Part shown: positions 7,687 to 16,792 of the stretch, piece by piece
Layout of the letters: every line of letters starts with the position of its first letter
Position numbering within the stretch: position 1 is the first letter of the stretch
Assembly (NCBI RefSeq): GCF_008085905.1
Contig: NZ_VSFF01000006.1
Location: forward strand, 186,001-250,000
Length of the DNA stretch: 64,000 nt
Direction of reading: 5' to 3'
Origin: Actinomadura syzygii
GTDB taxonomy: Bacteria; Actinomycetota; Actinomycetes; Streptosporangiales; Streptosporangiaceae
Made by a program: the position numbers and the translations under genes
The notes under the pieces: generated by a model
What the model was told of the DNA's origin: nothing
The model's database searches: none
Seen by the model: the letters and a program-made list of their open reading frames with translations, nothing else

Positions 7687-10008
7687 ATGACTCCATCCGA
7701 CGAGCAGCGGGACGGCGATACCGGGACGGCGCTCCGGGTCGTCGAGTTGGCGGGCGGCGTGGCCACGCGGGTCTGCGGCCGGATCCTGGCCGGGCTCGGG
7801 CACGACGTGGTCCTGTGCGAGCCGCCCGGCGGGGACCCGCTGCGCACGCGGCCCCCGCTGGACGAGCAGGGCGTCGGCTTCGCGTTCGCCAGCCTCGACG
7901 CCGACAAGCGCAGCGTCGTCGTCGACCTGGACACGCCGGACGGCCGGACGACGCTGGGCCGCCTGCTGGACCGTGCCGACCTCCTGCTCACCGACCTCGG
8001 CCCGGCGCGGGCGCGGGCGGCCGGCCTGACCGCGCCGGAGATCCGCGCCGCCTGGCCGGGCCTCGTCGCCGTGAGCATCACGGCGGCGGGCCTCGCCGAC
8101 CCGCGCTCCGACCACCCCGCCGACAGCCTGCTCGCCGAGTGCTACGGCGGCCTCGCCTCGATGATCGGCGAGCCGGACCGCTCCCCGCTGAGCCTCGGCG
8201 GCGAGCAGGCGGCGCACGCCGCCGCCTTCGCGGGCCTTCTCGGCGGCATGCTCGCGCTCCGCCGCCGTTCGGGCGACGTCATCGGTTCGGGCGACGTCAT
8301 CGGTTCAGGCGACGTCGTCGATGTGGCCTTGTGCGACGTCGCGGCGTACATCGACTGGAAGAGCGACATCGAGGCGGCTTTCGCCGGTACCTCGCCGACG
8401 CGCACCGGGGCCGCGTCGGGGCAGTGGCGCATCGTCCGCGCGGCGGACGGCTGGGTCGGCGTCATCTTCCAGCCCGAGCAGTGGGATCTGCTGATGGACC
8501 TTGTCGGAGGGTCGGCGCCGGGGCCGTCCCCCGAAGGGTGGTGGGAGATCGAGCGGTGGGCGGCGGGCCTGCCCAAGCGGACGGTCTACGAGCGTGCCCA
8601 GGCGCTCGGACTCGCCATCGGTTTCAGCGCCGGCCTGGGCGACCTGCTCGAAGACCGGCAGTACGGCTCGCGCGACTTCTTCCGTACGCGGCCGGGAGAC
8701 CGGACGTCCGCCCAGGTCGGACCCCCAGTGCGTGCCACGGGCCTGCCGTGGCGCTCGGGTCCGCCGCCCAAGCTCGGTGACGGCGCCGTAACAGCCGAGG
8801 CGCCGTCACCGTCCCACCCCTGCGGGGGGACGTCCCGGAACGGGCGGGAGGCGCCGCTCGCGGGCGTGACCGTGCTGGACCTCGGGACGATCACGGCGGG
8901 CGCGGCCACCGGCCGGCTCCTCGCCGACTACGGCGCCACCGTGATCAAGGTCGAGTCGGCGGGCCGCCCGGACCCGTTCCGGCAGTGGCCGGTGGCGGGC
9001 CGCGCCCCGGACGCGGACGGCCGGGGCGTCTCCCCCATGTTCGAGTCCAACAACGCGGGCAAGCTGGCCGTGGTGCTGGAGCTCAAGACCGAGGCCGGGC
9101 GCGCGGCGCTGCACCGGCTGGCCGCCCGCGCGGACGTCGTGATCGAGAACTTCACGGTGGGCGTGACCGAGCGGCTCGGCGCCGACTTCGAGACGCTGCG
9201 CGCGGTCAACCCGCGGCTCGTCTACCTCTCCCTGTCGAGCCAGGGGCAGGACGGTCCCGAGGCGGGCCGCAGGTCGTACGGGTCGACGCTCGACCTGCTG
9301 TCGGGGCTGGCCTCGGTGACGGGATACCTGGACGGCGGGCCGATGTGGTCGTCCGCCGAGGTCAACTACCCCGACCAGGCGGCGTCCCTGTTCGGCGCGG
9401 CGATCGTCGCGTACTGCCTGGAACGTGACGTCCGCGGCGTCCACCTGGACGTCGCGCAGCGCGAGCTCATCACCTGGACGCTCGCCGACCGGATCGCCGA
9501 GCACACGGCGACGGGCGCGCTCCCCGGGCCCACCGGCAACCGGCGTCCCGGCGCCACCCCGCACGACGTCTACCCCTGCGCGGGCGACGGCGAATGGGTC
9601 GCGATCGCGTGCCACCACCAGGCCGGACGCGACGCACTCGCGGAACTCGTCGCACCCGGCGAGCTGGCGGGGAGATCCGAAGAGTGGTGGTGGCAGCACG
9701 AGAGTCTCGTGGACGAGCTGGTCACGGCATGGACTCGCGCCCGTTCCCGGACGGAGTGCGTCGACGCCCTGACCGAGGCGGGCGTGGCCAACGCGCCGGT
9801 GCTCTCGGCGACCGAACGCGGCCGCGAACCGCGGTTCCGTGACCGGCGGGTCTTCTTGGGCGACGGCGAGTCGCGCCGCAAGGGATTCCCGTTCACGATG
9901 CGCGACCACACTCCCCCGGACCCGGCTCCGGCCCCGACCCTCGGCCAGGACCAGGACGCGGTGCTCGCGGACTCGAGTCTCACCGGCCGGGCGGAGACCT
10001 CGGCCTGA
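7687..10008 (+). CDS. Fused double CaiB/BaiF family (class III) CoA transferase
   Basis: At 773 residues it is about twice the usual 400, and two homologous halves are visible. The N-half starts ALRVVELAGGVATRVCGRILAGLGHDV. The C-half starts near residue 395 with LAGVTVLDLGTITAGAATGRLLADYGA. Class III enzymes move CoA between carboxylic acids, which would activate the substrate of this operon. Both halves keep the ...GLAS..G motif after the active-site helix. By eye the expected catalytic Asp is shifted in the first half (ADSLLAECYGGLAS) and absent in the second (RSYGSTLDLLSGLAS). ATG 7687 lies 3 bp after the amidohydrolase stop. Confidence 0.85.
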   Translation: MTPSDEQRDGDTGTALRVVELAGGVATRVCGRILAGLGHDVVLCEPPGGDPLRTRPPLDEQGVGFAFASLDADKRSVVVDLDTPDGRTTLGRLLDRADLLLTDLGPARARAAGLTAPEIRAAWPGLVAVSITAAGLADPRSDHPADSLLAECYGGLASMIGEPDRSPLSLGGEQAAHAAAFAGLLGGMLALRRRSGDVIGSGDVIGSGDVVDVALCDVAAYIDWKSDIEAAFAGTSPTRTGAASGQWRIVRAADGWVGVIFQPEQWDLLMDLVGGSAPGPSPEGWWEIERWAAGLPKRTVYERAQALGLAIGFSAGLGDLLEDRQYGSRDFFRTRPGDRTSAQVGPPVRATGLPWRSGPPPKLGDGAVTAEAPSPSHPCGGTSRNGREAPLAGVTVLDLGTITAGAATGRLLADYGATVIKVESAGRPDPFRQWPVAGRAPDADGRGVSPMFESNNAGKLAVVLELKTEAGRAALHRLAARADVVIENFTVGVTERLGADFETLRAVNPRLVYLSLSSQGQDGPEAGRRSYGSTLDLLSGLASVTGYLDGGPMWSSAEVNYPDQAASLFGAAIVAYCLERDVRGVHLDVAQRELITWTLADRIAEHTATGALPGPTGNRRPGATPHDVYPCAGDGEWVAIACHHQAGRDALAELVAPGELAGRSEEWWWQHESLVDELVTAWTRARSRTECVDALTEAGVANAPVLSATERGREPRFRDRRVFLGDGESRRKGFPFTMRDHTPPDPAPAPTLGQDQDAVLADSSLTGRAETSA
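8268..8321 (+). repeat. 18-bp in-frame tandem repeat inside the CoA transferase gene
   Basis: TTCGGGCGACGTCATCGG is present exactly twice (8268-8285, 8286-8303), followed by a third copy with changes (8304-8321). It encodes GDVIGS-type hexapeptides in a surface-loop position between family motifs, so expansion or loss would keep the frame. Confidence 0.85.
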
Positions 10009-10021
10009 CCGCGAACCTCGC

Positions 10022-10053
10022 CGGCGCCCGCATGATCACTCATGCGGGCGCCG
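10022..10053. terminator. Convergent hairpin terminator
   Basis: CGGCGCCCGCATGA (10022-10035) and TCATGCGGGCGCCG (10040-10053) form a perfect 14-bp stem with loop TCAC. It lies between the stops of the CoA transferase (+) and the aldehyde dehydrogenase (-) and can serve both. Confidence 0.8.
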
Positions 10054-10061
10054 ACGGGGTT

Positions 10062-11516
10062 TCACCGGACGTCGATCGCGAGGGTCTTGACCTGGCTGAA
10101 CTCGTCGATGACCCAGCGTCCGCCGAGTCGGCCCCGGCCGGAGTGCCGTCCGGCCGCTCCGCCGAACGGAAGGCTGTACTCCCAGTAGTTGGTGGTGTCG
10201 TTGACCACCACCAACCCGCAGTCGATGCGCTCGCCGAGCTGGAATCCCTTGGACAGGTCGGTCGTGAACAGCGAGCCGACGAGCCCGAAATCACCGGCGT
10301 TCGCTGCGACGATCATGTCTTCCTCGTCGTCGAAGACCGTCAGCGAGGCGACCGGGCCGAAGGTCTCCTCTGAGAAGACGGCGGCGTCACGGCCGACCGA
10401 GGTGAGGACGGTGGGCCGGAAGAAGAAGCCGCCCTTCTCCGCGATCCGCTCGCCACCGGTGACGACGGTCGCGCCGCGTTCCCGGGCGTCCGCGATCAGC
10501 CGTTCGTATCGGACGATGCCCGACTCCAGGTGGACCGGTCCCATCGTGACGTCGGGGTCGAGGGGGGACCCGACGACTGTGTCGTCGGCGCGCTTCGCGA
10601 GCAGTTGCGCGAGTTCGTCCGCGCACGACGCCGCCACGAGCACTTTTCCGGCGGCGCTGCACACTTGCCCGGCATTCCAGAACGCCGCGTTGGAGATCGC
10701 CGCCGCCGCTGTTTCGAGGTCGGCGTCGCCGAGAACGACGACGGGCGAATTTCCCCCCAACTCCAGGAGGAGTTTCTTGTCCCAGGCCGATTTGGCGATG
10801 GACTGGCCGGTGCCGCTGCCGCCGGTGAATCCGACCGCGACGATTTCCGGGTGCGTCACCAGATGGCTGGCGACCTCGACCTCATTCGTGATCACCAACT
10901 GCAGCAGTTCCTGCGGGAAATCCGCCGTGAGGAGGATCTCCCGGAACTTCGCCGCGACGACGGCCGTGGTGGGAGCGGGCTTCCACACGACGGCGTTGCC
11001 GGACGCGAGGGCCGGGCCGATGTACTCGACCGGGATGTTCACCGGGAAGTTCCACGGGGTGACGACCGCCCACACGCCGAGCCCTTCGCGGCGCACGATC
11101 ACCCGCTTGTTCGGGTCGTCCACCTGCGGCAACTCGCCGCCCAGGGCGAGCACCGACTCCGCGGCCATCTCCAGCCCGCGGACCGCGAACAGGATCTCGC
11201 CGCGCGCCTCGGCGACCGGCTTCCCGTGTTCGGTGGACAGGACCTCGGCGAGTTCCTCGTGCGAGGCGAGTAGCGCCTGCGCGGCCGAACGGCACCATCC
11301 CGCGCGGGTGGCGGGCCGTGCGCCGCGGGTTTTGCGGAAGGCCGCCCCGGCACTCGCGACGGCGATATCGACGTCCTGTGTCGACGCCGCCGCCAAATTG
11401 GTGAACGGCTGCCCCGTGGCCGGATTCAGCGCCGGGTACCGCGTGTCGCTTTCGCGCCATGATCCGTCGATCCAGGACGCGAAGGACTCGGCAGCCGAAG
11501 ACGCGGTAAATGACAT
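10062..11516 (-). CDS. NAD(P)-dependent aldehyde dehydrogenase
   Basis: Oxidises an aldehyde to its acid. The 484-residue protein has the full family layout: TPWNFPVN and WKPAPTT of the cofactor fold (residues about 145-175), FTGGSGTGQ near 225, catalytic Glu in LELGGNSP (about 251), catalytic Cys in NAGQVCSA (about 285), and EETFGPV near 380. Two in-frame ATGs are available. The one at 11516 (MSFTASS) is preferred because AGGAAAGG sits 6 bp ahead of it, while it abuts the ATG at 11522. It is convergent with the CoA-transferase operon and may process an aldehyde from that pathway, such as an Ltp-type cleavage product. Confidence 0.9.
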   Translation of the reverse strand: MSFTASSAAESFASWIDGSWRESDTRYPALNPATGQPFTNLAAASTQDVDIAVASAGAAFRKTRGARPATRAGWCRSAAQALLASHEELAEVLSTEHGKPVAEARGEILFAVRGLEMAAESVLALGGELPQVDDPNKRVIVRREGLGVWAVVTPWNFPVNIPVEYIGPALASGNAVVWKPAPTTAVVAAKFREILLTADFPQELLQLVITNEVEVASHLVTHPEIVAVGFTGGSGTGQSIAKSAWDKKLLLELGGNSPVVVLGDADLETAAAAISNAAFWNAGQVCSAAGKVLVAASCADELAQLLAKRADDTVVGSPLDPDVTMGPVHLESGIVRYERLIADARERGATVVTGGERIAEKGGFFFRPTVLTSVGRDAAVFSEETFGPVASLTVFDDEEDMIVAANAGDFGLVGSLFTTDLSKGFQLGERIDCGLVVVNDTTNYWEYSLPFGGAAGRHSGRGRLGGRWVIDEFSQVKTLAIDVR

Positions 11517-11667
11517 GAGCATCCTTTCCTAGACGCCAATATCATATCAATTTCCACACCAAGCGAATAGGCCCCGGAGAGGATGAACGTGCCAGGCCGG
11601 GGCTCCCGCGGGCACCGCGCGTCGCGCGTGCCGGACATCACGCGCGGCTCGAACCGGCCATCGCCGG

Positions 11668-12033
11668 GTGGAGACAGCGTCCGTGCAGCGTGGTTCTCTA
11701 CGATCACGGCCGCGCCAGCGGGCCGCCCCAAGCCTTGGGAGCCGCGCGGACACGACCGAATCCCGGACGCCGGAAGCCGCTCAGCGGACCGCCAGAATTG
11801 CCGGAATCTGCTTTATCCTCACCTTCGTATTCTCAATTCTAGCCGTGCTGCCGTACGACCCTGTCCTCAATAATACGAACTACATCCTGGGCGCCTACGA
11901 GCAGGAATCCGCGCTGAATTTCCTGTTCACGACACCAGAAATCATCTGGGAAGCGTCCCTGGCGATCTGGCTCACGACCAAGGGTTTCCGCCCCGCTCCG
12001 CTCATTACCGCCGTGCCCCCTGAACAGCCGTGA
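11668..12033 (+). pseudogene. Internally deleted DUF4386-type membrane protein
   Basis: The reading frame encodes TARIAGICFILTFVFSIL, then VLNNTNYILGAYE, then directly FTTPEIIWEASLAIWLTTKGFRPAPL. In my recollection of DUF4386 proteins (about 220-240 residues, six or so helices), the first block is the N-terminal helix with its conserved loop. The last block is the C-terminal helix. The roughly 130 residues between them are missing, without loss of frame. The first 40 residues look like unrelated upstream sequence. It overlaps the 3' end of the convergent LysR gene by 29 bp. A short functional protein is possible, but a decaying remnant is more likely. Confidence 0.6.
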
Positions 12034-13015
12034 ACGCGGCGCGATCGGTGGCCGGGAGCCATTTGTGTCTTGGGTCGAACGGGCGGTAATTGCGGGTGAT
12101 GTGATGGGCGAGCAGGGCGAGGGCGGGGTGGTGGTTGCGGCGGTGGTAGAGCATCGACCACGGGTAGAGGGGGACGGGGTCGACCAAGGGAATTCGGACG
12201 GTGTCCGGATGCCAGGGAATCCGGACGTCCTCCCCGACGATGCTTGTCGCGCGTTCGCCGGATGCGACCTCGGCCACGAAATGCTCATAGCCGAAGTTCG
12301 GCCCGGTGGTGTCGATCCGGAAGCCGAATTCGGCGCTGAGAAGCTCGTGGTATTCGGCCCATTCGCTTCCGGCGGCGTTGCCGGGCATCCACACGGTGAA
12401 ACCCGCCAGCCGCGCGATCTCCACCTGCCGCAGACCGGCGAAGGGATGGTCGCGGCCGACCAGCAGATGCGCCGGTTCGAGGTGCGCGGGTAGGCACACC
12501 AGGTCCTCCCCCGGCGTCCCGCCGACCCTGCAGAAGGCGGCGTCCACGGAGCCGCGGGCCAGCGCGTCGCGGGCGGACCGGAGGCCGTCCGAGGTGATGA
12601 TCTCGATGTCCACGTCCGGGACGGTCCCGTGGAAGGCCCGGACCAGGTCGATCGGCGCCACCCGGGTGTCCAGCACGTCCACCCGCAGGGCGCGGCGCCG
12701 GTTGCGCAGCAGCTCCAGGGCCTGGTCGGCGGTGCCGACGAGCACACGCGCGTGGGGCAGGAACGCGGCGCCGTCGTCGGTGAGGTCGGCGCCGCCTCGT
12801 GAGCGGGCGAAAAGGGGCACGCCGAGGACGGATTCGAGTTTGGCGATGCGCTTCGAAATGGCCTGCTGACTGATTCCCAGCCTGGCCGCGGCTTCGCTGA
12901 AATAGCGGTCCTCGGTGATGGCGACGAAGGCGCGCACCGCCGCCAGATCCAGGTCCGCTTCACCTTTGCTCACAACCGATGGTTGTGGTTCATCGGCGTG
13001 TTGGTTGTTGGACAA
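12005..13015 (-). CDS. LysR family transcriptional regulator
   Basis: A 336-residue regulator. The winged helix-turn-helix follows LDLAAVRAFVAITEDRYFSEAAARLGISQQAISKRIAKLE (residues about 22-62), then a two-lobe effector domain of normal length. The longest frame starts at TTG 13015. GTG 12973 is an alternative that gives the usual short leader before the helix-turn-helix. Neither has a clear ribosome site. It is divergent from the DnaE-type gene, only 62 bp apart. A perfect dyad, CACAACC-GAT-GGTTGTG, at 12971-12987 overlaps its 5' end. Target may be the polymerase gene, itself, or both; this is inference from position. Confidence 0.82.
   Translation of the reverse strand: MSNNQHADEPQPSVVSKGEADLDLAAVRAFVAITEDRYFSEAAARLGISQQAISKRIAKLESVLGVPLFARSRGGADLTDDGAAFLPHARVLVGTADQALELLRNRRRALRVDVLDTRVAPIDLVRAFHGTVPDVDIEIITSDGLRSARDALARGSVDAAFCRVGGTPGEDLVCLPAHLEPAHLLVGRDHPFAGLRQVEIARLAGFTVWMPGNAAGSEWAEYHELLSAEFGFRIDTTGPNFGYEHFVAEVASGERATSIVGEDVRIPWHPDTVRIPLVDPVPLYPWSMLYHRRNHHPALALLAHHITRNYRPFDPRHKWLPATDRAAFTAVQGARR
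12971..12987. promoter_or_regulatory. Perfect dyad at the lysR 5' end
   Basis: CACAACC (12971-12977) and GGTTGTG (12981-12987) flank GAT. If LysR starts at GTG 12973 the dyad covers its start codon; if at TTG 13015 the dyad is within the coding region. Related AACC/GGTT words recur at 13001-13008 and 13062-13066. It is a candidate LysR site controlling the divergent pair. Confidence 0.5.
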
Positions 13016-13077
13016 TGCTGCTGTTCCCCGGTTCGAATGCTCTTCGTCGCGGACGAGCCTACAACCGGGAGGCGTGG

Positions 13078-16000
13078 TTGCCGACGCGGTCCTTTGTGCA
13101 CCTCCATGTGCATACGGAGTACAGCATGCTCGACGGCGCCGCCAAGGTCGGCCCGCTGATGGACGAGGTGGCCCGGCTGCGGATGCCCGCCGTGGCGATG
13201 AGCGACCACGGCAACGTGCACGGCGCGTACGAGTTCTACCGGGCGGCGGGCAAGGCGGCGATCAAGCCGATAATCGGCATCGAGAGCTATCTGGCCCCGG
13301 CTTCACGACATCATCGCAAGCCGGTGTTCTACAGCGACGACCCCGCGCTGCGCCGGTCGGACGAGGTCACCGGCGCGGGCGGCGACGTCTCCGGTCGTGG
13401 CCTGTACACGCACATGACGATGTGGGCGGCCGACGCGGACGGCCTGCGCAACCTGTTCCGGCTCCAGTCGCGGGCCTGGCTCGAAGGCCACGTCCAGAAG
13501 TACCCGCGAATGGACGACGAACTGCTCGCCGAGCACGGCATGGGCATCATCGCCACGACCGGCTGCCCGTCCGGCGCGGTGCAGACCCGCCTCCGCCTGG
13601 GCCAATACAACGAGGCCGTGGAAACCGCCGCCAAGTACCAGGACATCTTCGGGAAGGAGAACTACTACCTGGAACTGATGGACCACGGATTGGCCATCGA
13701 ACGCCGCGTCCGTGACGACCTGATGAGATTGGGAAAGGAGTTGGGGCTGCCACCGCTGGCCACCAACGACTCTCATTACGTGACCGAGAACCAGGCGGAC
13801 GCGCACGACGCGCTCCTCTGCATCGGCACGGGAAAGCAACTCGCCGACGCCAAGCGGTTCAGGTTCTCGGGGAGCGGCTACTACGTCAAGTCCGCCGAGG
13901 AAATGCGGGCGTTGTGGGACGCCGAAGTCCCCGGCGCGTGCGACAACACCCTCCTGATCGCGGAGCGCGTGGGCGACTACAGCGAGGTGTTCGCGCACCG
14001 GGACCTGATGCCGATGTTCCCCGTGCCGGAGGGCGAGACCGAGTCGTCCTGGCTCCGGAAGGAGACCCTGGCGGGGGCGCGGAACCGCTACGGCGGCGAC
14101 CCGCCGCGAGACGTCCTCGACCGGGTGGACTACGAGCTGTCGGTGATCGACGACATGGGCTTCCCCGGCTATTTCCTCGTCGTCGCCGACATCTGCCGGT
14201 ACGCCCGCGCGCAGGGCATCGGGCTCGGCCCGGGACGCGGGTCGGCGACCGGGTCGCTGGTCGCCTACTGCACCGGCATCACCGAACTCGACCCGATCGA
14301 GCACAAGCTGATCTTCGAGCGGTTCCTCAACCCCGAGCGCGTCACGATGCCGGACGTCGACCTGGACTTCGACGACCGCCGCCGGGACGAGATGATCGAC
14401 TACGTCACCGCCACGTACGGCGCCGACCGGGTGTGCCAGATCGTCACCTTCGGCACGATCAAGGCGAAGGCCGCCGTGAAGGACGCCTGCCGCGTGCTCG
14501 GCCACCCCTACGCGCTCGGGGACCGGATCACCAAGGCGTTCCCGGCCGCGGCGGGCGGCAAGGAGATCCCGCTGTCGGCCGTCCACGACGAACGGCACCC
14601 CCGCCACGGCGAGGCCGCCGAGCTGCGGAGGCTGTACGAGGACGAGCCCGACGTCAAGCGCGTCCTCGACACCGCCAGGGGCGTCGAGGGGCTGGCCCGC
14701 GGCACCGGGATCCACGCGGCGGGCGTGATCCTCTCCGCCGAGCCGCTGATCGACGTGCTCCCCCTCGTGAAGCCGAAGCAGGACGGCCCCGTCCTCACCG
14801 GGTTCCCGTTCACCCAGGCCGAGGACATGGGCCTGCTCAAGATGGACTTCCTCGGGCTGCGGAACCTCACCGTCGTCAACGACGCGATCGCCAACATCAA
14901 GGCGAACCGGGGCGTCGAGATCGACATCCGCGACGTCCCCCTCGACGACCCGGTGACCTACGAGCTGCTGGCGCGCGGCGACACGCTCGGGGTGTTCCAG
15001 CTCGACAGCGCCGGAATGCGGGTCCTGCTGCGGTTGATGCAGCCGACGGTGTTCACCGACATCGCCGCCGTCAGCGCCCTTTACCGGCCGGGGCCGATGG
15101 AGATGAACGCCCACACCAACTATGCGCTTCGCAAGACCGGAAAGCAGAAGGTCGAGCCGATCCACCCGGAGCTTGAGGACGCGCTCGAACCGATCCTCGG
15201 CGACACCTATCACCTGGTCGTCTTCCAGGAACAGGTGATGGCGATCGCCCAGCGGCTCGCCGGGTACTCCCTCGGCGGCGCCGACATGCTGCGCCGCGCG
15301 ATGGGCAAGAAGAAGAAGGACGTCCTGGACTCCGAGTGGGGCAGATTCTCCGCCGGAATGAAAGAGCGGGGCTTCTCCGACGAAGCCGTCAAGGCCGTGT
15401 GGGACGTTCTCGTCCCCTTCTCCGGCTACGGATTCAACAAATCCCACACCGCCGGATACGGCGTCGTCTCCTACTGGACGGCCTACCTCAAGGCGAACCA
15501 TCCGGCCGAATACCTCGCGGCGCTGCTCACCTCCGTCGGCGACGACAAGGACAAGATGGCCGTCTACCTGTCGGACTGCCGCCGACTCGGCATCAAGGTG
15601 CTGCCGCCCGACGTCAACGAAAGCGAGCTGAACTTCACCGCCGTCGGAAAGGACATCCGGTTCGGTCTCGGCGCGATCCGCAACGTCGGCGCGTCGGTCG
15701 TCGACGCGATCGTGAGCACCCGCCGCGAAAAGGGCGCCTACACCGATTTCAACGATTTCCTGGCCAAGGTCCCTCCGATCGTCTGCAACAAGCGCGTCAT
15801 CGAGTCGCTGGCCAAGGCGGGCGCGTACGACGGCGTCGGCCACCGGCGCAAGGCGCTCGTCATGGTCCACGAGCAGGCGGTAGACGCGGTCATCGACGTC
15901 AAACGCAATCAGGCGCGGGGCCAGGACTCCCTTTTCGGCGCACTCGCCGAAACAGACTCAGGTGACACGTTCTCGGTCGCGATCCCCGCAACGGAATGGG

Positions 16001-16635
16001 ACAAGGGCACGCTGCTGGCCTTCGAGCGGGAGATGCTCGGCCTGTACGTCTCGTCCCACCCGCTGGACGGCGCCGAGCCGGTCCTGGAGGCCAACCGCGA
16101 CACCGCGATCGCCGACCTGCTCGCCTCCGGCCGCGCCGACGGACCCGTCCGGATCGCCGGGATCATTTCCGGTCTGCAGCGCAAGGTCACCAAGCAGGGC
16201 AGCCCGTGGGCGATCGTCACCGTCGAGGATCACGACGGCGCCGTCGAATGCCTGATCTTCCCCAAGACCTACACGCTCTACGGAGAGTCACTCGCGCAGG
16301 ACCGGGTGATCTCCCTGCGGGGGCGGATCAACGTCCGGGACGAGACCGTGAGCGTCTACGGCGAGGAGATCGCTCCCCTCGACCTCACCCAGGCCGGTAC
16401 CGCGCCGCCCGTGGTGATCTCGGTCCGGGAGTCGCGGCTGAACCCGCGGCTCGTCCGGGAGTTCAAGCACGTCCTGACCGCCCACCCCGGCCCGGCGCCC
16501 GTCCACCTGCTGGTCCACCGTCCGGCCGCCAAGAGCGTGCTGTTCGACCTCCGCCCCTTCCGGGTCTCGCCGGGCCCGGCCTTCTACGGCGACGTCAAAG
16601 CCCTGCTCGGCGCCGACGCCCTCGGAGGAGCCTGA
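13078..16635 (+). CDS. dnaE: DNA polymerase III alpha subunit (DnaE), probable additional copy
   Basis: C-family replicative-type DNA polymerase, 1185 residues from TTG 13078, which has GGGAGG five bases upstream and gives the usual short leader MPTRSFVHLHVHTEYS. Domains in order: PHP domain (residues about 5-260, HLHVHTEYSMLDG), palm with the metal-binding acidic motif PDVDLDFDDRR (about 425), fingers and beta-binding region, and a C-terminal OB fold (about 1020-1100, IISGLQRKVTKQGSPWA). Presence of the OB fold and length of about 1180 favour the DnaE1 type over DnaE2/ImuC. Its sequence is more divergent than I would expect for the main actinomycete DnaE1, and it sits beside a LysR gene, so a second copy is likely. 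Confidence 0.85.
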   Translation: MPTRSFVHLHVHTEYSMLDGAAKVGPLMDEVARLRMPAVAMSDHGNVHGAYEFYRAAGKAAIKPIIGIESYLAPASRHHRKPVFYSDDPALRRSDEVTGAGGDVSGRGLYTHMTMWAADADGLRNLFRLQSRAWLEGHVQKYPRMDDELLAEHGMGIIATTGCPSGAVQTRLRLGQYNEAVETAAKYQDIFGKENYYLELMDHGLAIERRVRDDLMRLGKELGLPPLATNDSHYVTENQADAHDALLCIGTGKQLADAKRFRFSGSGYYVKSAEEMRALWDAEVPGACDNTLLIAERVGDYSEVFAHRDLMPMFPVPEGETESSWLRKETLAGARNRYGGDPPRDVLDRVDYELSVIDDMGFPGYFLVVADICRYARAQGIGLGPGRGSATGSLVAYCTGITELDPIEHKLIFERFLNPERVTMPDVDLDFDDRRRDEMIDYVTATYGADRVCQIVTFGTIKAKAAVKDACRVLGHPYALGDRITKAFPAAAGGKEIPLSAVHDERHPRHGEAAELRRLYEDEPDVKRVLDTARGVEGLARGTGIHAAGVILSAEPLIDVLPLVKPKQDGPVLTGFPFTQAEDMGLLKMDFLGLRNLTVVNDAIANIKANRGVEIDIRDVPLDDPVTYELLARGDTLGVFQLDSAGMRVLLRLMQPTVFTDIAAVSALYRPGPMEMNAHTNYALRKTGKQKVEPIHPELEDALEPILGDTYHLVVFQEQVMAIAQRLAGYSLGGADMLRRAMGKKKKDVLDSEWGRFSAGMKERGFSDEAVKAVWDVLVPFSGYGFNKSHTAGYGVVSYWTAYLKANHPAEYLAALLTSVGDDKDKMAVYLSDCRRLGIKVLPPDVNESELNFTAVGKDIRFGLGAIRNVGASVVDAIVSTRREKGAYTDFNDFLAKVPPIVCNKRVIESLAKAGAYDGVGHRRKALVMVHEQAVDAVIDVKRNQARGQDSLFGALAETDSGDTFSVAIPATEWDKGTLLAFEREMLGLYVSSHPLDGAEPVLEANRDTAIADLLASGRADGPVRIAGIISGLQRKVTKQGSPWAIVTVEDHDGAVECLIFPKTYTLYGESLAQDRVISLRGRINVRDETVSVYGEEIAPLDLTQAGTAPPVVISVRESRLNPRLVREFKHVLTAHPGPAPVHLLVHRPAAKSVLFDLRPFRVSPGPAFYGDVKALLGADALGGA

Positions 16636-16792
16636 CGGAGCCTCACCGTCACCGTCTGTATCAAGACTGTTCCAAGTGCCCAAAGAGTCGTGGCCAAGAC
16701 TGGCAGACAGCGCAAAGCGGATGCGGACCCCAGCACGGCAGAATTAGCTTGATACCGAGATATCAGACGCCGGCCGCTGTGAGGTGATTGCC

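Noticed and set aside
13303..15870. An 855-codon open frame opposite dnaE
   Set aside because: Low-complexity RRDHVE-rich translation, fully inside dnaE, no ribosome site; a codon-bias shadow.
13078..16635. DnaE2/ImuC translesion polymerase
   Set aside because: Length near 1185 and a C-terminal OB fold fit DnaE1 better; no ImuA or ImuB gene adjoins and no LexA-like box was seen in the short spacer.
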